Assembly (NCBI GenBank): GCA_963828215.1
Contig: CAWHFO010000080.1
Coordinates: 133,693 to 197,692, forward strand
Direction of reading: 5' to 3'
DNA: 64,000 bases
Source of the DNA: CAVTJL01 sp963828215
GTDB lineage: Bacteria > Pseudomonadota > Alphaproteobacteria > Geminicoccales > Geminicoccaceae
In this document: positions 63,870 to 64,000 of the stretch, piece after piece
Position numbering within the stretch: position 1 is the stretch's first letter
How the letters are laid out: each line of letters opens with the position of its first letter
The notes under the pieces: generated by a model
Seen by the model: the letters and a program-made list of their open reading frames with translations, nothing else
Told to the model about the DNA's origin: nothing
Database searches by the model: none
Made by a program: the position numbers and the translations under genes

Positions 63870-64000
63870 GCAACCATCGGCGTGGCCGCTTTCAAATCGG
63901 AAGGGCGGCCGGGATGGAATCGGAATGGTGGCCCGCTTCGTGTCGGAATAGGTGGCCGGCTTCATATTGGAATGACCGGCCGGCTTCGTCGGAATCCGCA
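63870..64000 (+). repeat. right-end repeats of IS21
   Basis: Five related ~20-bp units, inverse to the left end, ending in CGGAA or TGGAA near 63902, 63924, 63949, 63975 and 63994. They follow the istB stop and run to the window edge. Confidence 0.75.

Larger units (their letters stand above)
61353..64000 (+). mobile_element. IS21-family insertion sequence, right end at the window edge
   Basis: Contains istA and istB in the usual order. Repeated ~20-bp units of the form TTCCGA-N-TTGAAGCCGGCCA lie at the left end (from 61358, 61382, 61405 and 61428). At least five inverted copies lie at the right end (about 63880-63998), as expected for the multiple transposase-binding sites of IS21. The left terminus TGCAATTCCGA and the right terminus, read inversely, TGCGGATTCCGA both begin with TG. 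The element thus seems complete or nearly so; the right flank lies outside. Confidence 0.85.

Overview
The window is GC-rich DNA from an alphaproteobacterium, probably a Rhodospirillales/Geminicoccales-like lineage. The evidence is a DUF1127 protein, binding-protein sugar and polyol ABC transporters, a DhaL/DhaM/HPr/EI phosphotransfer set, MlaA/MlaC and a PaoABC-type molybdenum hydroxylase. The taxon is inferred from gene content only. A striking general property is the number of otherwise well-conserved genes broken by single-base shifts, many of them in short G or C runs. Most of these look like consensus errors rather than true decay, so they are annotated as one gene each and flagged.

Layout. 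(1) 1-3446: the remains of an integrative element on the minus strand (P4-type integrase, a small hypothetical, AlpA regulator, Cys-rich protein, VapE). (2) 3724-8976: a minus-strand sugar-derivative operon (periplasmic binding protein, permease, short ATPase, Gfo/Idh dehydrogenase, ChbG/HpnK-type deacetylase). (3) 9275-15667: an HD-domain protein, a coiled-coil protein, a DUF1127 protein, a sedolisin (S53) peptidase and two medium-chain dehydrogenases. (4) 16089-21340, plus strand: a subtilisin-like S8 peptidase that appears fused to a HEXXH gluzincin metallopeptidase, followed by a ComEC-type metallo-beta-lactamase-fold hydrolase. I do not recognise this three-domain module as a named system, and it is the most interesting item in the window. 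(5) 21392-30293, minus strand: one long operon with a solute-binding protein, two permeases, a 57-residue membrane protein, two ATPases, DhaL, DhaM, HPr, enzyme I and a small putative regulator. (6) 30617-33971: a single-domain response regulator, a small membrane protein and a transporter-like (SSF) sensor histidine kinase. (7) 33955-39314: MlaC, MlaA and a three-subunit molybdenum hydroxylase.

(8) 39635-64000 is accessory DNA. It starts at the 3' half of a tRNA-Lys gene next to a second P4-type integrase, which is a classic island boundary. Inside are a Prim-Pol/DUF3987 replication protein split by an IS3-family element with a clean 4-bp target duplication, an IS5-family element, a lone phage-tail-like protein, IS110 and IS630 relics (the IS630 split by another IS3-family element with a 3-bp target duplication), Tn3 scraps, a second decayed IS5 copy and an essentially complete IS21 element at the right edge. 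In the middle, bracketed by these elements, is a metabolic cassette: lactate dehydrogenase, phosphoketolase, glycogen phosphorylase and glycogen debranching enzyme. Together these could mobilise glycogen and ferment it through a phosphoketolase route under oxygen limitation.

No CRISPR array, rRNA or complete tRNA gene was found.
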